Both the position numbers and the translations under genes were made by a program. Source: Liolophura sinensis (taxonomy: Eukaryota; Mollusca; Polyplacophora; Chitonida; Chitonidae). Taken from it: a DNA stretch of 64,000 nucleotides. The notes beneath the pieces are model-generated. The model made no database searches and was not told the origin of the DNA. It was given only the letters and a program-made list of their open reading frames with translations. Below are positions 49,235 to 60,859 of the stretch, one piece after another (positions within the stretch are counted from its first letter, which is position 1; every line of letters begins with the position of its first letter). The stretch spans positions 8,704,193-8,768,192 of the forward strand of contig NC_088306.1 of assembly GCF_032854445.1 (NCBI RefSeq), given 5' to 3'.

Positions 49235-50515
49235 AGAGAACGGGGAATAGGGATAGAGAACTAGGAATTAGGAATACGGTTCACAGAGCGGGAAACTGGG
49301 AATAGGGCTCATAAAACTGGGAAGTAGGAACTGGGAATAGGGCTCACAGAACTGGGAACTGGGAATTAGGAACAAAGCTCACAGAACTGCGAAGTAGGAA
49401 CTGGGAATAAGGCTCACAGAACTGGGAACTGCGAAGTAGGAACTGGGAATAAGGCTCGCAGAACTGGGTAGTAGGAACTGGGAATAGGGCTCGCAGAACT
49501 GCGAAGTTAGAACTGGGAATAGGGCTCACACAACTGGAAAGTGGTAAGTGGGAGTAGGGCTCGCAAAAATGGGTACTGGGAATTAGGAATAAGGCTCACA
49601 GAACTGCGAAGTAGGAACTGGGAATAAGGCTGACAGAACTGCAAAGTAGGAACTGGGAATAAGGCTGACAGAACTGCAAAGTAGGAACTGGGAATAAGGC
49701 TCACAGAACTGGGAAGTGGTAAATGGGAATAGGGCTCGCAAAACTGGGTACTGGGAATTAGGAACAAAGCTCACAGAACTGCGAAGTAGGAACTGGGAAT
49801 AAGGCTCACAGAACTGGGAACTGGGAATTAGGAACAAAGCTCACAGAACTGCGAAGTAGGAACTCGGAATAAGGCTCACAGAACTGCGCAGTAGGAACTG
49901 GGAATAGGGCTCACACAACTGGGAAGTGGGAACGGGGAATAGGGCTCACACAACTGGGAACTGGGAATTAGGAACAAAGCTCACAGAACTGCGAAGTAGG
50001 AACTGGGAATAAGGCTCACACAACTGGGAAGTGGGAACTGGGAATAGGGCTTGCAGAACTGGGAAGTGGGATCTGGGAATAAGGCTCACAGGACTGGGAA
50101 GTGGGAACTGGAAATAGGGGTCGCAGAACTGGGAAGTGGGAACTAGGAATAAGGTTTGCAGAACTGCGAAGTAGGAACTGGGAATAGGGCTCACAGAACT
50201 GGGAAGTGGGAACTGGGAATAAGGCTCGCAGAACTGGGAAGTAGGAACTGGGAATAAGGCTCACAGAACTGGGAAGTAGGAACTGGGAATAGGGCTCACA
50301 GAACTGGGAAGTAGGAACTGTGAATAGGGCTCACAGAACTGGGAAGTGGTAACTGGGAATAAGGCTTGCAGAACTGGGAACTGGGATCTGGGAATAAGGC
50401 TCACAGGACTGGGAAGTGGGAACTGGAAATAGGGGTCGCAGAACTGGGAACTGGGAACTGGGAATAAGGTTTGCAGAACTGGCAAGTGGGAACTGGGAAT
50501 CAGCCTCATAAAAAT
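49235..50515 (+). repeat. 35-bp minisatellite, 1.28 kb
   Basis: About 36 units built from gaactgggaataaggctcac plus agaactgcgaagtagg. Variants alternate (aggctcg, aaagctc, gaagtggg). Minus-strand open frames of 61-86 codons with SLIPSSYF-type repeats are by-products, since 35 bp shifts the frame at every unit. Confidence 0.95.
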
Positions 50516-51339
50516 TGGATGGAACCTTTATACATTTAATCTTCCAGTACACAAACGGCCCAAATGGCGGTTTTGTTTCCAGAAGCATGTAAATTGTACA
50601 AATTTAACCTCTTGTTGTAGACCTACAGACATTGAGACCCCTATGATTTACTTGATCCTGAACTGGCGCGCACCACAGAGGGCCTTTTAAAAGATTTATA
50701 CGGACTTCACCGCGGCACAAAAGACTAACGTTATTCCAAAGCCTAATCTTCTGAGTTGTAGATACTCGGATTTTATGGAGATCAACAAGACGTCATATTT
50801 ATCCAATAAAAATTGGATGGAACATTATTATGTTGATTTTTCAGTACACAATGTCTTTCTAGAGCGCTACACATGGCAGTAATTGCAGCCTACATGTTAG
50901 AAGTGGGTAATTTGGGGATATATACAGAGAGGGTGACCCCAGTGGATTGAAATGAGCGTGGCGGCAGTTTAGCCGCAATGAAAGCTTTTGTATCCCCTCA
51001 CCCGCCGGAAACCCACGTTTTATCTGCTGTTGTCCATGTGAGAGATTTAATTTTTTGTTATGTTAGTTATGTACCGGGCATGGCCTCTGCACTGAGAAGA
51101 ATAGCACGATTCTGTTGCTCATATTGACAGCTGTTGCAACGACATACATTGTACTCAAAAACGATAACTGCCGTTTTCATGATAAAAAAGAACTAAGGCA
51201 ACAATTTTATATTTCCCTGAATAAATATCCAAATCAGATGAAATTACAAATACTTAATCATTTCAACAGAGTTCCCCCGCGGCTTTAGTGAGTTGCTAGT
51301 GTGGCACGAGTACATACAATATAATTAGGACGAATGGCA

Positions 51340-51545
51340 TAGCGTAAGTTCAGAGTAGCGACTACAATGTGATATCTGGTAAATGGCCACACGTAACCGC
51401 GTTGAAATACGGGTCTCTTGTCAGTTTATCACAGTCAGGGTTTTATTCTAACTATTCATGTAAATGCATAAATAGAATTAAATTACACGCTTCCTACCAC
51501 CATGATTTAAGCAGCATTAGGTAAAAAAAAATGCAGTGATGTTAC
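51340..51545 (+). repeat. Interspersed repeat R4, copy 6
   Basis: Core gatatctggtaaatggccac through aagcagcattaggtaaaaaa; it ends at gcagtgatgttac where a SINE begins. Confidence 0.75.
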
Positions 51546-51742
51546 TACTGCGATCGCTATGAGTTCCGATCCAGCTTATCATGGATTCCTCTCGCGAAAC
51601 GGTCTGCCAGCAATCTGAGAATGGTCGTGCATGGATTTATCCCCGGCCGCTGCCCGGTTTTCTCCATCATAATGCTGGCATACGTCTTATTAGCGAAATA
51701 TTCTTGAGTAAGGCCTAAAACTCCAATCAAATAAATAAATTG
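51546..51742 (+). mobile_element. SINE family 1, without tRNA head
   Basis: Begins actgcgatcgctatgagttc and ends aactccaatcaaataaataa, between two R4 copies. Confidence 0.8.
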
Positions 51743-52210
51743 TACAGAAAAACGAAAATTTTCAGGCGCTGTTACACGGTTAATAAAGAACACGGTAATA
51801 ATTGATTAAATGTACATAAAAGAAGGCCCGTGTTTGCACTTTCCACAAATAGTACCTATGAAGTTATCTGACTTTTTTGAAGCTAACGAAACAAAAGATC
51901 AGCCGTAGACAGTAAACCGGAACAGCGACGACAGTTGTAATTGTCAAATGACCACACTTAATCGGTGAAGTACCGCCTCTTGTCAATTTACCTCAGTTAG
52001 AGTTTTATTCTAACTGTTGATGTACATGCTTAAAAAGAAGTAGCAGTTTAAACACCCATACCACTATGTCTTTAGCAAAATTAGGTAAAAACATTGCAGT
52101 CATGTTAATTGCAATGTAAAAGATGACAGTAATCTAGAATTACTCTAGAAGTGCTTTGTTGCCATTACAATTAATACATACTTACATGGAAACATTACAA
52201 AAACATTTCA
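51741..52210 (+). repeat. Interspersed repeat R4, copy 7, long form
   Basis: Parallels 36200-36645 along its length, including cgtgtttgcactttccacaa, the core, and the distal acatacttacatggaaac. Confidence 0.78.
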
Positions 52211-52883
52211 GTATAGAGCAACTATTTGTTTGTTTTTTTTTCAAAGATACTGAATCATGCATGATTTGTGATCTTTTAAATTTTAGCTAATCACGAGGCC
52301 TGATAATATGAAATGTGATGAGCATGTGGGAAATGACGCTCCGTACACACCCTGTCTCGGTTTTCTCCTTCTACTCTTACCTTTCAGTTAAATACGTTCG
52401 CTGAATCATTTGACCAATGGGATCTCTGAACTCTGATGTCCCTACCTTCGTCAAAGGAGCACCTGTGCATTGCCTAGGCACCTAGTATGAACTTACCTAA
52501 CATCACTGATCGCTATATGGCTTTCTGTTGAAAGGCAGGAACAGGTGTTTGTGAATCTTTCGTATTTTACGTATGCTACAATAGTTGCTTAACATTTCGG
52601 CATTTATCCTTTACATGTGCTTTATTTTCTTTTTTATATTACACAGCTGATTCGACATTTATGTGTGTTGTAAGACTGTTCATTGATGCGAGCGTCAACA
52701 CAAGGCAGATTTTAAATTTAATAATTATATCGCCTTGTTCGATATTTATTTCATCTTCGTTTCATTATATTTCTTCATTGTATATAACCATTGGTGTGAA
52801 TCATCCAAAAGCTTTTCACTTAGCTTGAATATGTGATGGAATTCACATTACGCTCATAAACTTCACGAGAATTTGTTTCAAAA

Positions 52884-53165
52884 GACCGACCGCTTCTGTA
52901 GCCTAATGGTTAGAGCGTCCGTCTCGAAGTCTGGAAATTCAAAGGATCAAACCCGGATCGAGTCAAAAAAAAGATTTTCAAAAATGGTACCTCACTTGGC
53001 GGTCAGCACTGAGGGGTTAGAGCAAAAGGAAACAGGACTGGTTGGCCCAGTATAATGTTCACATGATGCGGCATGGACTCACCTTGTCACATTATATGTA
53101 CAGACTTCGTCGTGATATGACTGAAAATTGCTTAGTACGACCTAAAGCCTGAAGCATTCATTCGA
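52884..53165 (+). mobile_element. SINE family 3, with tRNA-like head
   Basis: Head ccgcttctgtagcctaatgg with ttagagcgtccgtctcg, B-box-like ggatcaaacccggatc, then cacttggcggtcagcactga and ggttggcccagtataatgtt. Confidence 0.78.
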
Positions 53166-53943
53166 AAAAACTCGCATCCAGTATTATCAAATCACTCCAC
53201 AAAATGAATAATGCATGATGAGACAGTATAAGGGCTGTCGATGTACAAACCGTGAAAACATGCGAAACTGACCAGCTGTATTTTGTCATGTTTTAAGTAT
53301 CCATAACCGAGGCCATGAAAATTCGGCTGGCAGACGTGTTTTATGTCTAGCACCAAGAAGTTTGGGAATCGATGGGTTTTTGGGGCTGGAATCGCAGGTG
53401 TCTTTGGAATCTACTATCGGACAATAACAAAACAGAACAATTGAAATGAGTTTGATCGTTTTTTACAGAATTTATATTACTTTTTTGGCTGACTAATCCA
53501 TCCCAGTGACTAATTATTTAGATTACCCGATAGGCCGGAATGATTAAAACGAAGAGAGATCTCTCGTCCCATTCAACTAACCTCGCTATTATGAATCTGT
53601 GGCGTACTTTTTTTTTTAATTATCTGACTGGGTTCCTCATTATGAGTTTAATACTAATTCTATGGGATCTATTTATCACGTTTGTCACCTATTATATGAG
53701 ATAAAAAAAGCTGCCTGTTGTCTAAAGCGCTATGAAGATTACCGTGACAACATTTGCAGTCCCCAGTCAGCAAATGCACCATGTGGAATGAAAGACCATA
53801 GGCCTACACGACATCTCGCGGTGATATGGATGAAGGTTCCTAATGGTTGCTCTTCTCTAGCTGACCTAATATCAGGAAATATCCTTTTGTTTTTTGTCGA
53901 ACAAACATCAGCTCTGTCTTTCAAATTGCAACTGTCTATCAGA

Positions 53944-56900
53944 ATGCCGCCTCTGGCGCTGTTACTGTTCATGGCCTACTCGCCATCGTACTCAAGTCCT
54001 ATCCATGATGACTTCGACTATCTGATGAGCATTTTCCCAGGTCATTACGACAATTCATGGCAAGTTTTTGACGAAATGGTAAATGATTTACAGCCAACTT
54101 TACGTCATCGGCGCCTTTCGATGGAATTCTTCGAAGGAAACATCTCGATTTTCCCCAGTAACGTGAGAACATTTTGCTTGCAAGAATACAGTGAAGGTGA
54201 CCCGAAAAACATCGTGCGACAGAAAATCTACGCCTTCCAGATGAACTCCACCACAAAGGAGATCATTTCCAAATTCTACAGCTTTGAAGACCCAATGAGA
54301 TTCGTCCACGCACAGGACAATCCGGGCCTTTTCCAGAATCTCACGTGGTCTGACTTAATTTACCTGCCCGGCTGTGACGTCAAATGGGACCGCGTAGAGC
54401 CCTACTTGTTCCGGACGTCAGTTATAGGCAGATGTGTCATTGTTTACAAAAACGTGTTGGTGAGTACCAAAATTTACATTTGGGAACAGATTTGTCCGTA
54501 ATTATTGTAGAATATTATAGCTATTTATAATGCAACCACATGCCCGAAACACCCCGTATTGGTCATAACTGTTTCAGCTGTTTTGGGTGTGATGCATATA
54601 AAGAGCCGCTTATTCTCACAGGTTTAGCGTCGCTGACCAGAACCATAGTTGTCGGATTGAAATCTATCTATACTCTTAAATAGGCCAGAGTTTAACTCGC
54701 ACGGATAGCGGAGCATAGTTAGCAGAGTAACACAAAGATGCATGGTAATCATAAATTAAATCAATACCGCAAGTTTGTATTATTTCAGATCAACGTCGTG
54801 GATAGTAACGACTTAACGAAAAATTACTTGACGGTAAATGAGAAGTGGACGTATGTGTCCAATGGCAGTGTGTTCCAGTCCGGGACACCATATAACTTAA
54901 CAAAGCAAGACACCCGAGAAAAGACGACTCAACACATCCAGAACGACAAAGGGTAAGGAATCTACCCGTAGATGACCACGTTGAATATATGAACACTTGA
55001 AATCAAAGCGTTACTGAGATACATATTTTGTTATCGACAATTTATATTCTAGCATGGTACATGATTTGAATATTGATTTCACTGAGTTAACTATGACATA
55101 CCTTGCGTCTTTCCAACATCTTTGAAAACTGTTGACTGCTTTGCTTTGCATGATTCCGTCCTATGTTCGTACTTTATAAACTTTCTTAGTTCTTTGGTGG
55201 TTTGTGTTATACCTCGTTTTGGGAATTGGCCTTACGATTGTTGACCTGAAACGTCTTTATCGGTTGACAGCTGATTCACGAATGTCTGTTTGGACGCATA
55301 GATCTAGACGTGTAAACAGATATTCGTATACCAGCTGTCAGCCATGGTTCTCAAACAACGTTCAGAAGGAACTATTAAAGAAATAAGAATACATGTAAAG
55401 TAAAAAATTAGGACGTGTTCTTGTGAACAGAAACAGTTTTCTGTTGTAACGATATGGCGCGCAAAAAATTGTTTCAGGCTAATTATTCAAAAATGTACCC
55501 CCAAAACCGTGTGCTAGCTCGATTACTTACAAGAAAACTAATCAGTGTGAAATTTAGCAGTCTTATAGTCAAAGCCTTTGATGGAGTATCCTTGGCCCAC
55601 CAACGTTTCACACTTGTAAAACAAGCCTTCCTTCTCGCCTTTATATGCTTTATATGTAAAATGTAATAACAACACGGCATTTGCGCAATTGGAAGGAGGC
55701 ATGTATTTTTTGCATTCCATAAGGTGGCGCTAAAGTGTGAGGCTTGACCTCGGTCTATTGCTATGTCAGAAAATGACTGTTATATAACGTCTACGATGTT
55801 ACAATGTATTAATTCCCTATGTAACGTCGTCCTGTCTTTATTGTTATTTCATAATGATGAGCTAGGAAAGAACGTTTGACGTCAATAAAATGGCGCTCAG
55901 GTCCTACTGCCGGGCGTTTGATTTTTAATTAATCAAAGTGATCATTTGTCAACTATGAAACTTTTGTCACTTCTCATGTTTTACTCACCATGCTGAAAGA
56001 AATAACAGCGTTGCAACCTAAAATTTTAATTTATTTACTAGGCCTTTAAGAAGACAGTTAAACAGTTTTGCGGAGATCACCACGGCCTTATCACACGCAC
56101 GTCCTGTCATTTTGTACATAGATGTAACCAGGTGCAAACTGAGGGAATCATTCGACAATTCGACGGCAACCTTGGATTCTGCAGACGACTTTCCTGTCGA
56201 AGGATATTCCATGACCATTGAAACGTTTGAATACTTCAATTCATCCGATTTTGGACCTTTACCTTTTTTCGCGTTTTCAGATGCACCAGTTGTAAGAACA
56301 TCCAAAGGTAGGTCTAGGACTAAACCGTCATTTTCATTTAAGTGATTAAAGGGTACATGAAAGGGTGCTATAAAATAAAAGGCATGGCTGTAAGCAAAAG
56401 GAAGAAAGATGTGCCGAAAACATTTGATTTTTAAAAAAAAAATTTGAAGCATATTTTATATTTCTTAATAAGGCCTCTATTTTATGCATCCATTTTTGGG
56501 GAGAAAACCACTACGCGAGACCAGTATAGCGCCCCCAGTAAGCGCTATCCCTAACAAAGTTGCTTTTACAGCTATAACCTTTGACGTCACCACAACAGAC
56601 TACTTGATTTATTGTGAAATATTCTTGAGTACGGCGTAAAACACCAATCAAATAAATAAATAAATAAATACAACCCAATCAAATACATTTATTTATTTGT
56701 TTTATAGGTGTTTTACGCCGTACTCAAGACTTATACGGCCAGTATTATAGTGGGAGGAAAGCGGACAGAGCCAGTAGGAAACCCACGACCATCCGCAAGT
56801 TTCAAGTAAATTCATGAATTAAATCGTCTTGTCTTCTCAGGTGAAATGCTTCATTTACGTGAAGCTAAGGTTGTCGATGCTGGGGGTCTGATTCTGACAG

Positions 56901-58475
56901 TCACGTGGTTAAATCCGGTCGATTACAGCATTGCGAAGCGGTTAATTTTTAACTGTCTGCTGCAAGATGCTTCCCATGGGAACAGGTAAAGGTTAATTTT
57001 ACTTTAGTCAGATCAAGTAGCCGCACTTGTTCAGTTCCAGATCCGAAGTAACACATATTAGAAAAGTCCGATCAAGTTGCGGCCCTTATACCCACCTGTT
57101 GCTTAATGTCGAGATTTAAAGTATAATCTGTATCACTTACTTCTTATCTGACTAAATTCAAATCAAACAGCCCCTCTTTTTTTACACTGACATTAGATGT
57201 AAAGCAGCCTTTGTTACTAATCTCAGTAAATTCAGGTCGAGTACCCAGCATACTGATTTCTTGCTGTCAGACATAGATTAACACTTATTCTTCATGCCTC
57301 TAAAAATGTTTAACAGTCGCTCCCTATACTGACTAGTCGCTAACTAGATCTTAAACATCATGCACTTATTTGTAATCTGATTAAAGTCAGATCAACGATC
57401 CATTCCCTACGCTGATTTTCGCTTTCTCTGTCTGAAGTAACATATTCTAAACCCTTCCACTGTTGGTCCAATCAAGTACTTGCTTGCATTTTGTGGAAAG
57501 CTTAGACAGATCTTCACTTCATTCTACTTCACACATTTTTGCTTTGAAAGTATAAATCACTTCGAAGTTTTTATATGCCGACCACGCGTAGTAGTCGAGA
57601 CGTTATAGTTGCCAAATTAACTGTATGTGTTTAGCAGAGACGGGGATTTCTCTGGGATTTCTCACGATGATCTTTTGTAGTTGCTGTTCTCGTACATTTT
57701 TTTTCATTGCGCATACGTCGTAGCTCGCGACCGCACATTGGCCATATCTTGTTCGTGTTTTCAGTGGGCAGGTAATAGCTATGACCTCTGACCTCAATCT
57801 CACGCGAGTCACCAGCTTTAGCCAGCTGACCGCTGCCGTCAAAGGGGGTTACAACTTCCGGTTTAACGTACGCTATTATGATTGTCAACAGGGTCCAGAG
57901 GTCAACGCCTTTGCTGGAGGTAGAGTTGAAGGTAAAATGATTATCTTCCTCTTGTTCGTAATCAAACATGTCAGGTTTTAAGGTTGTGGCCGTTCCTTGA
58001 TCAGCCAGCTTGTAAACATGAAATTCCTAAATACTGGTATTAAAATTTAAGCCTGGTTCCAGTGAAGAAGTTCGTTCTTGAATTACAGACTCGCTTAAAG
58101 GAAGACAACGTAAAGAACGTAAGACTATATGCATATCTGAACTAGTGAACAGTCTAATAGATATTAATGTGGAGGAACGTAGGTTTATTTTACTGAAACA
58201 CTAATTTATTCCTCTCATATATATTTGTAGGAATGAACATCAATTCAAATGGAAAGTCAGTGTCATTTAGCAAATCCAAACTGATCACAAACTACCAAGG
58301 TTCTGGTTACGTCGTCAACTTTGGCTCAGCTGTCATTTACGATCGCGAGTTCTACGCCATTTTTACGGTATCAAACAACTACGTCCAGGCGTTCAACAGA
58401 GCCTACACGGAAACGTTTGTGTGTGATATGACCACAGACTTTAGACAGGGTTCGGTGGATTTATACATGTATTAG
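53944..58475 (+). CDS. Secreted CpcT/CpeT-like protein with two VirK-like domains (six exons)
   Basis: Exons are 53944-54459, 54789-54952, 56042-56307, 56841-56985, 57765-57931 and 58231-58475. All introns are GT-AG, phases fit (0,2,1,2,1), and the joined length of 1503 nt gives exactly 500 aa plus TAG. The start is the Met matching the paralogue at 60860; the frame is open further upstream but lacks similarity there. Residues 1-18 are a signal peptide. Residues about 22-215 resemble the CpcT/CpeT fold: FPGHYDNSWQ near the start, QKIYAF, then LPGCDVKW (141-148), Cys164 and a final VNEKW. In cyanobacteria this family attaches bilins to phycobiliproteins; animal members have no known function. 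Residues about 235-365 and 370-500 resemble VirK domains: an early Cys (258, 404), GYSMTIETFEYF in the first, and a late TFVC or IFNC (Cys354, Cys484). Several NxS/T sites fit secretion. A SINE begins 11 bases after the stop. CpeT assignment is fairly firm, VirK less so. Confidence 0.82.
56612..56672 (+). mobile_element. SINE family 1, tail fragment in CpeT gene intron 3
   Basis: Contains gtgaaatattcttgagtacg, gcgtaaaacaccaatcaaat and (AAAT)n. Confidence 0.85.
56690..56802 (-). mobile_element. SINE family 1, 3' half in CpeT gene intron 3
   Basis: Opposite orientation to the preceding tail, containing aggtgttttacgccgtactc. The facing AAAT/TTTA tails can pair. Confidence 0.85.
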
Positions 58476-58486
58476 ACTTCATAATG

Positions 58487-58754
58487 TTTATTTATTTATT
58501 AATTGTTTGATTTGATTTGTGTCTTAACTGAAGAGGACTTCACTAATACGACGGTAACCACTCTTATGGTGGAAGGAAACCAGATAGAGTCAAGGGTAAA
58601 CCAACTATCATCCACAAGTTGCTTGCTGACCATCCAACGGAGAGGAAACCAACGGCGAGTGCTGGACTTGAACTCACAGCGACCGCATTGGTGAGAGGCT
58701 CCAGGATCATGCCACCACGCTGGCACGTTAACCACCTCGACAGCGAATGCCCTT
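58487..58754 (-). mobile_element. SINE family 1 inserted at the stop codon of the CpeT/VirK gene
   Basis: Near-complete diverged copy. The 12-bp gacttcataatg flanks it at 58475-58486 and 58755-58766; the first copy starts with the final G of the TAG stop, so the coding end is intact and the SINE forms the start of the 3' UTR. Confidence 0.9.
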
Positions 58755-58842
58755 GACTTCATAATGAAGGCAATGTTCATCACTGCATTCAGTGTATATT
58801 TATCTACATGTTGGGGACAGATGAAATAATTTGTGGCCTTCA

Positions 58843-59073
58843 TGACGGAGGAGGTTAGCACGTCAGCGCGGCGTAATAACCCAGGAGCATCTCACCAATG
58901 CGGTCGATGTGAGTTCAAGTCCAGTTCATGCTGGCTTCGTCTCCGGTTGCTCGTGGGAAGGCCTGCAGCAACCTGCGGATGGTCGAGGTTTCCACCGGGA
59001 TCTGCCCGGTTTCCTCCCACTAATGTGTACGAGTGTAGTAAGAAGAACACAAATCAAATAAATAAGATGAAAT
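58843..59073 (+). mobile_element. SINE family 1, near full length
   Basis: Contains gaggaggttagcacgtcagc, gagttcaagtccagttcatg and an eroded tail aacacaaatcaaataaataa. Confidence 0.85.
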
Positions 59074-59338
59074 AACTAAAACATAATTCCCATAAGAGCT
59101 TTTGAGTCAAGATTTTTTCAAAGGATGTTCTAAAAGCAAATTCGTAAATAGTCGTATTCTTGTTGAATGCATTAACCAGAAAATTCTGTGATCGTGATTA
59201 AAAGAGATTAAAATTCGCGAAGAGTTTAGCAACATACTTTACACCCACATTCATTAAGTCACCTCACCGATGTCCAACATCATATCTCTTTATTTATTGA
59301 GACATGCGGTATTCAAAACCTAGGTCGGATCACACCTA

Positions 59339-59610
59339 AAACTTTAAAAAGAGGAAGTTGTACTTCATTGCTTGGTGTTCAGCACCAAGGGGATAAGGCA
59401 ACGACTGGTTGACCCGAAACAGTATAATGACTCGGTCGGAGTGGCCAACCTGCCTTCGGTAAGTCGTCTCAGTGAAGGAGCAGTAGATAAAACAGCGGTG
59501 GAAATCCGTGCACAGTACACGTACATACACTCTAAGGACCCTTTCGTCGTGACTGAAGAATTGTGAAATACGACGTTAAACCCCAAGCACTCGCTCACTC
59601 ATTCGAACTC
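59339..59610 (+). mobile_element. SINE family 3 copy
   Basis: Contains ttgtacttcattgcttggtg, cctgccttcggtaagtcgtc and gacgttaaaccccaagcact. Closest relative of the copy at 36829. Confidence 0.75.
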
Positions 59611-59691
59611 AGGAGATCAAACCTGGGATCAAACCCCAAAACAATGAAAAAAAATCGAATGACTCCTCGTTGACGAATTGTTGAGCACGTT

Positions 59692-59954
59692 TTGTTTTGT
59701 TTTGATTCGTGTTTTACGCCGTACTCAAGAATATTTCACTTATACGACGGCGGCCAGCATAATGATGGGTGGAAACCGGGCACAGCCCGGGGGAAACCCA
59801 CGACCATCCGCAGGTTGCTGGCAGACCTTCCCACTTACGGCCGGAGAGTAAGCCAGCATGAGCTGGACTTGAACTCACAGCGACCGCATTGGTGAGAGGT
59901 TTCTGGGTCATTACGCTGCGCTAGCGCGCTAACCGACTGAGCCACGAAGGCCCC
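59692..59954 (-). mobile_element. SINE family 1, full length with target-site duplication
   Basis: Very close to the consensus. The 12-bp gttgagcacgtt is present at 59680-59691 and 59955-59966. The tail is (TTTTG)n instead of (TTTA)n. Confidence 0.93.
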
Positions 59955-60251
59955 GTTGAGCACGTTGTAAAACCTCAAGCGTATATGCATACATATACAT
60001 TCATAAATGTAGTCTAGACGCAAGTTATCTCTTCTATAAGTAATCAAACATATTGTTAAATGCAATGCCTCGGTAATGACCGATATCCAATAAAATACTA
60101 AATAGGCTTTCTCATGGGGAATTCATATTAGACCAATGCGTATGGATGATATACAAGTAAATATATATATATATATAAATATATATAGGAAAAAAATTAA
60201 TAAAACGCCTTCTCAACTTTCTATATTCTGTTATATTCCAACTGCAGTTTC

Positions 60252-60363
60252 ACCTGAATTGTGTCCGGTTTTCTCCCACCATAATGCTGGCGGCCATCGT
60301 ATAGGTGAAATATTCTTGAGTATGGCGTAAAACACCAATCAAATAAATAAACAAATAAATAAA
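60252..60363 (+). mobile_element. SINE family 1, tail fragment
   Basis: Contains tccggttttctcccaccata and tatggcgtaaaacaccaatc with (AAAT)n. Confidence 0.82.
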
Positions 60364-60859
60364 TACTTTAGGACACTAATCCACCAGGTCAGTGAAATGG
60401 TTCTACACCTAGCTTACTAATAACTGAAACCAAACATCTACCTCCTCTTTAACTGTGTTGAAGTCCGCCAAAAATTCTTTCATTCAGTAGGCCGTTCACC
60501 AATAACTCACACATAAGCCTTTATACCACTTTCACACTTAAGTATGATGTCATCCTTGCTAGCACTGTGTGACTTTCAATCACCTAAACACAGTGACCTA
60601 AATATCGTATTGTTAAATATGGCCATATAGTATAACTGCACTTTGGATTACCGTACAAGTTAACTCGTGTTTCGCCCAGTGCACGAGATCACTGGAGATG
60701 AAGATATCTTGTGACACTATCTAATCATGCGTTGGACGCTTATTCCGCGATTAATCTCTGTTGCTTTTCCTCATAAGCTGTATCAGGCAGACTATTTTTC
60801 TTCGTGTGCGCGCATGTATGTGTTTCTTTTAATCAATTTGCTAACTGTGGTTTTTCAAA

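Noticed and set aside
49344..50588. Minus-strand frames of 61-86 codons with SLIPSS/SQFCEPYSQF repeats
   Set aside because: By-products of the 35-bp minisatellite; they overlap each other in different frames.
52647..52830. Second exon for the signal-peptide exon at 48388
   Set aside because: It is open in the right phase for about 60 codons, but AT-rich, with no domain and no clear donor; not strong enough to join.
53662..53943. Upstream extension of the CpeT-like gene by 94 codons
   Set aside because: The paralogue at 60860 aligns only from the Met at 53944, which begins a signal peptide; the upstream part has no counterpart.
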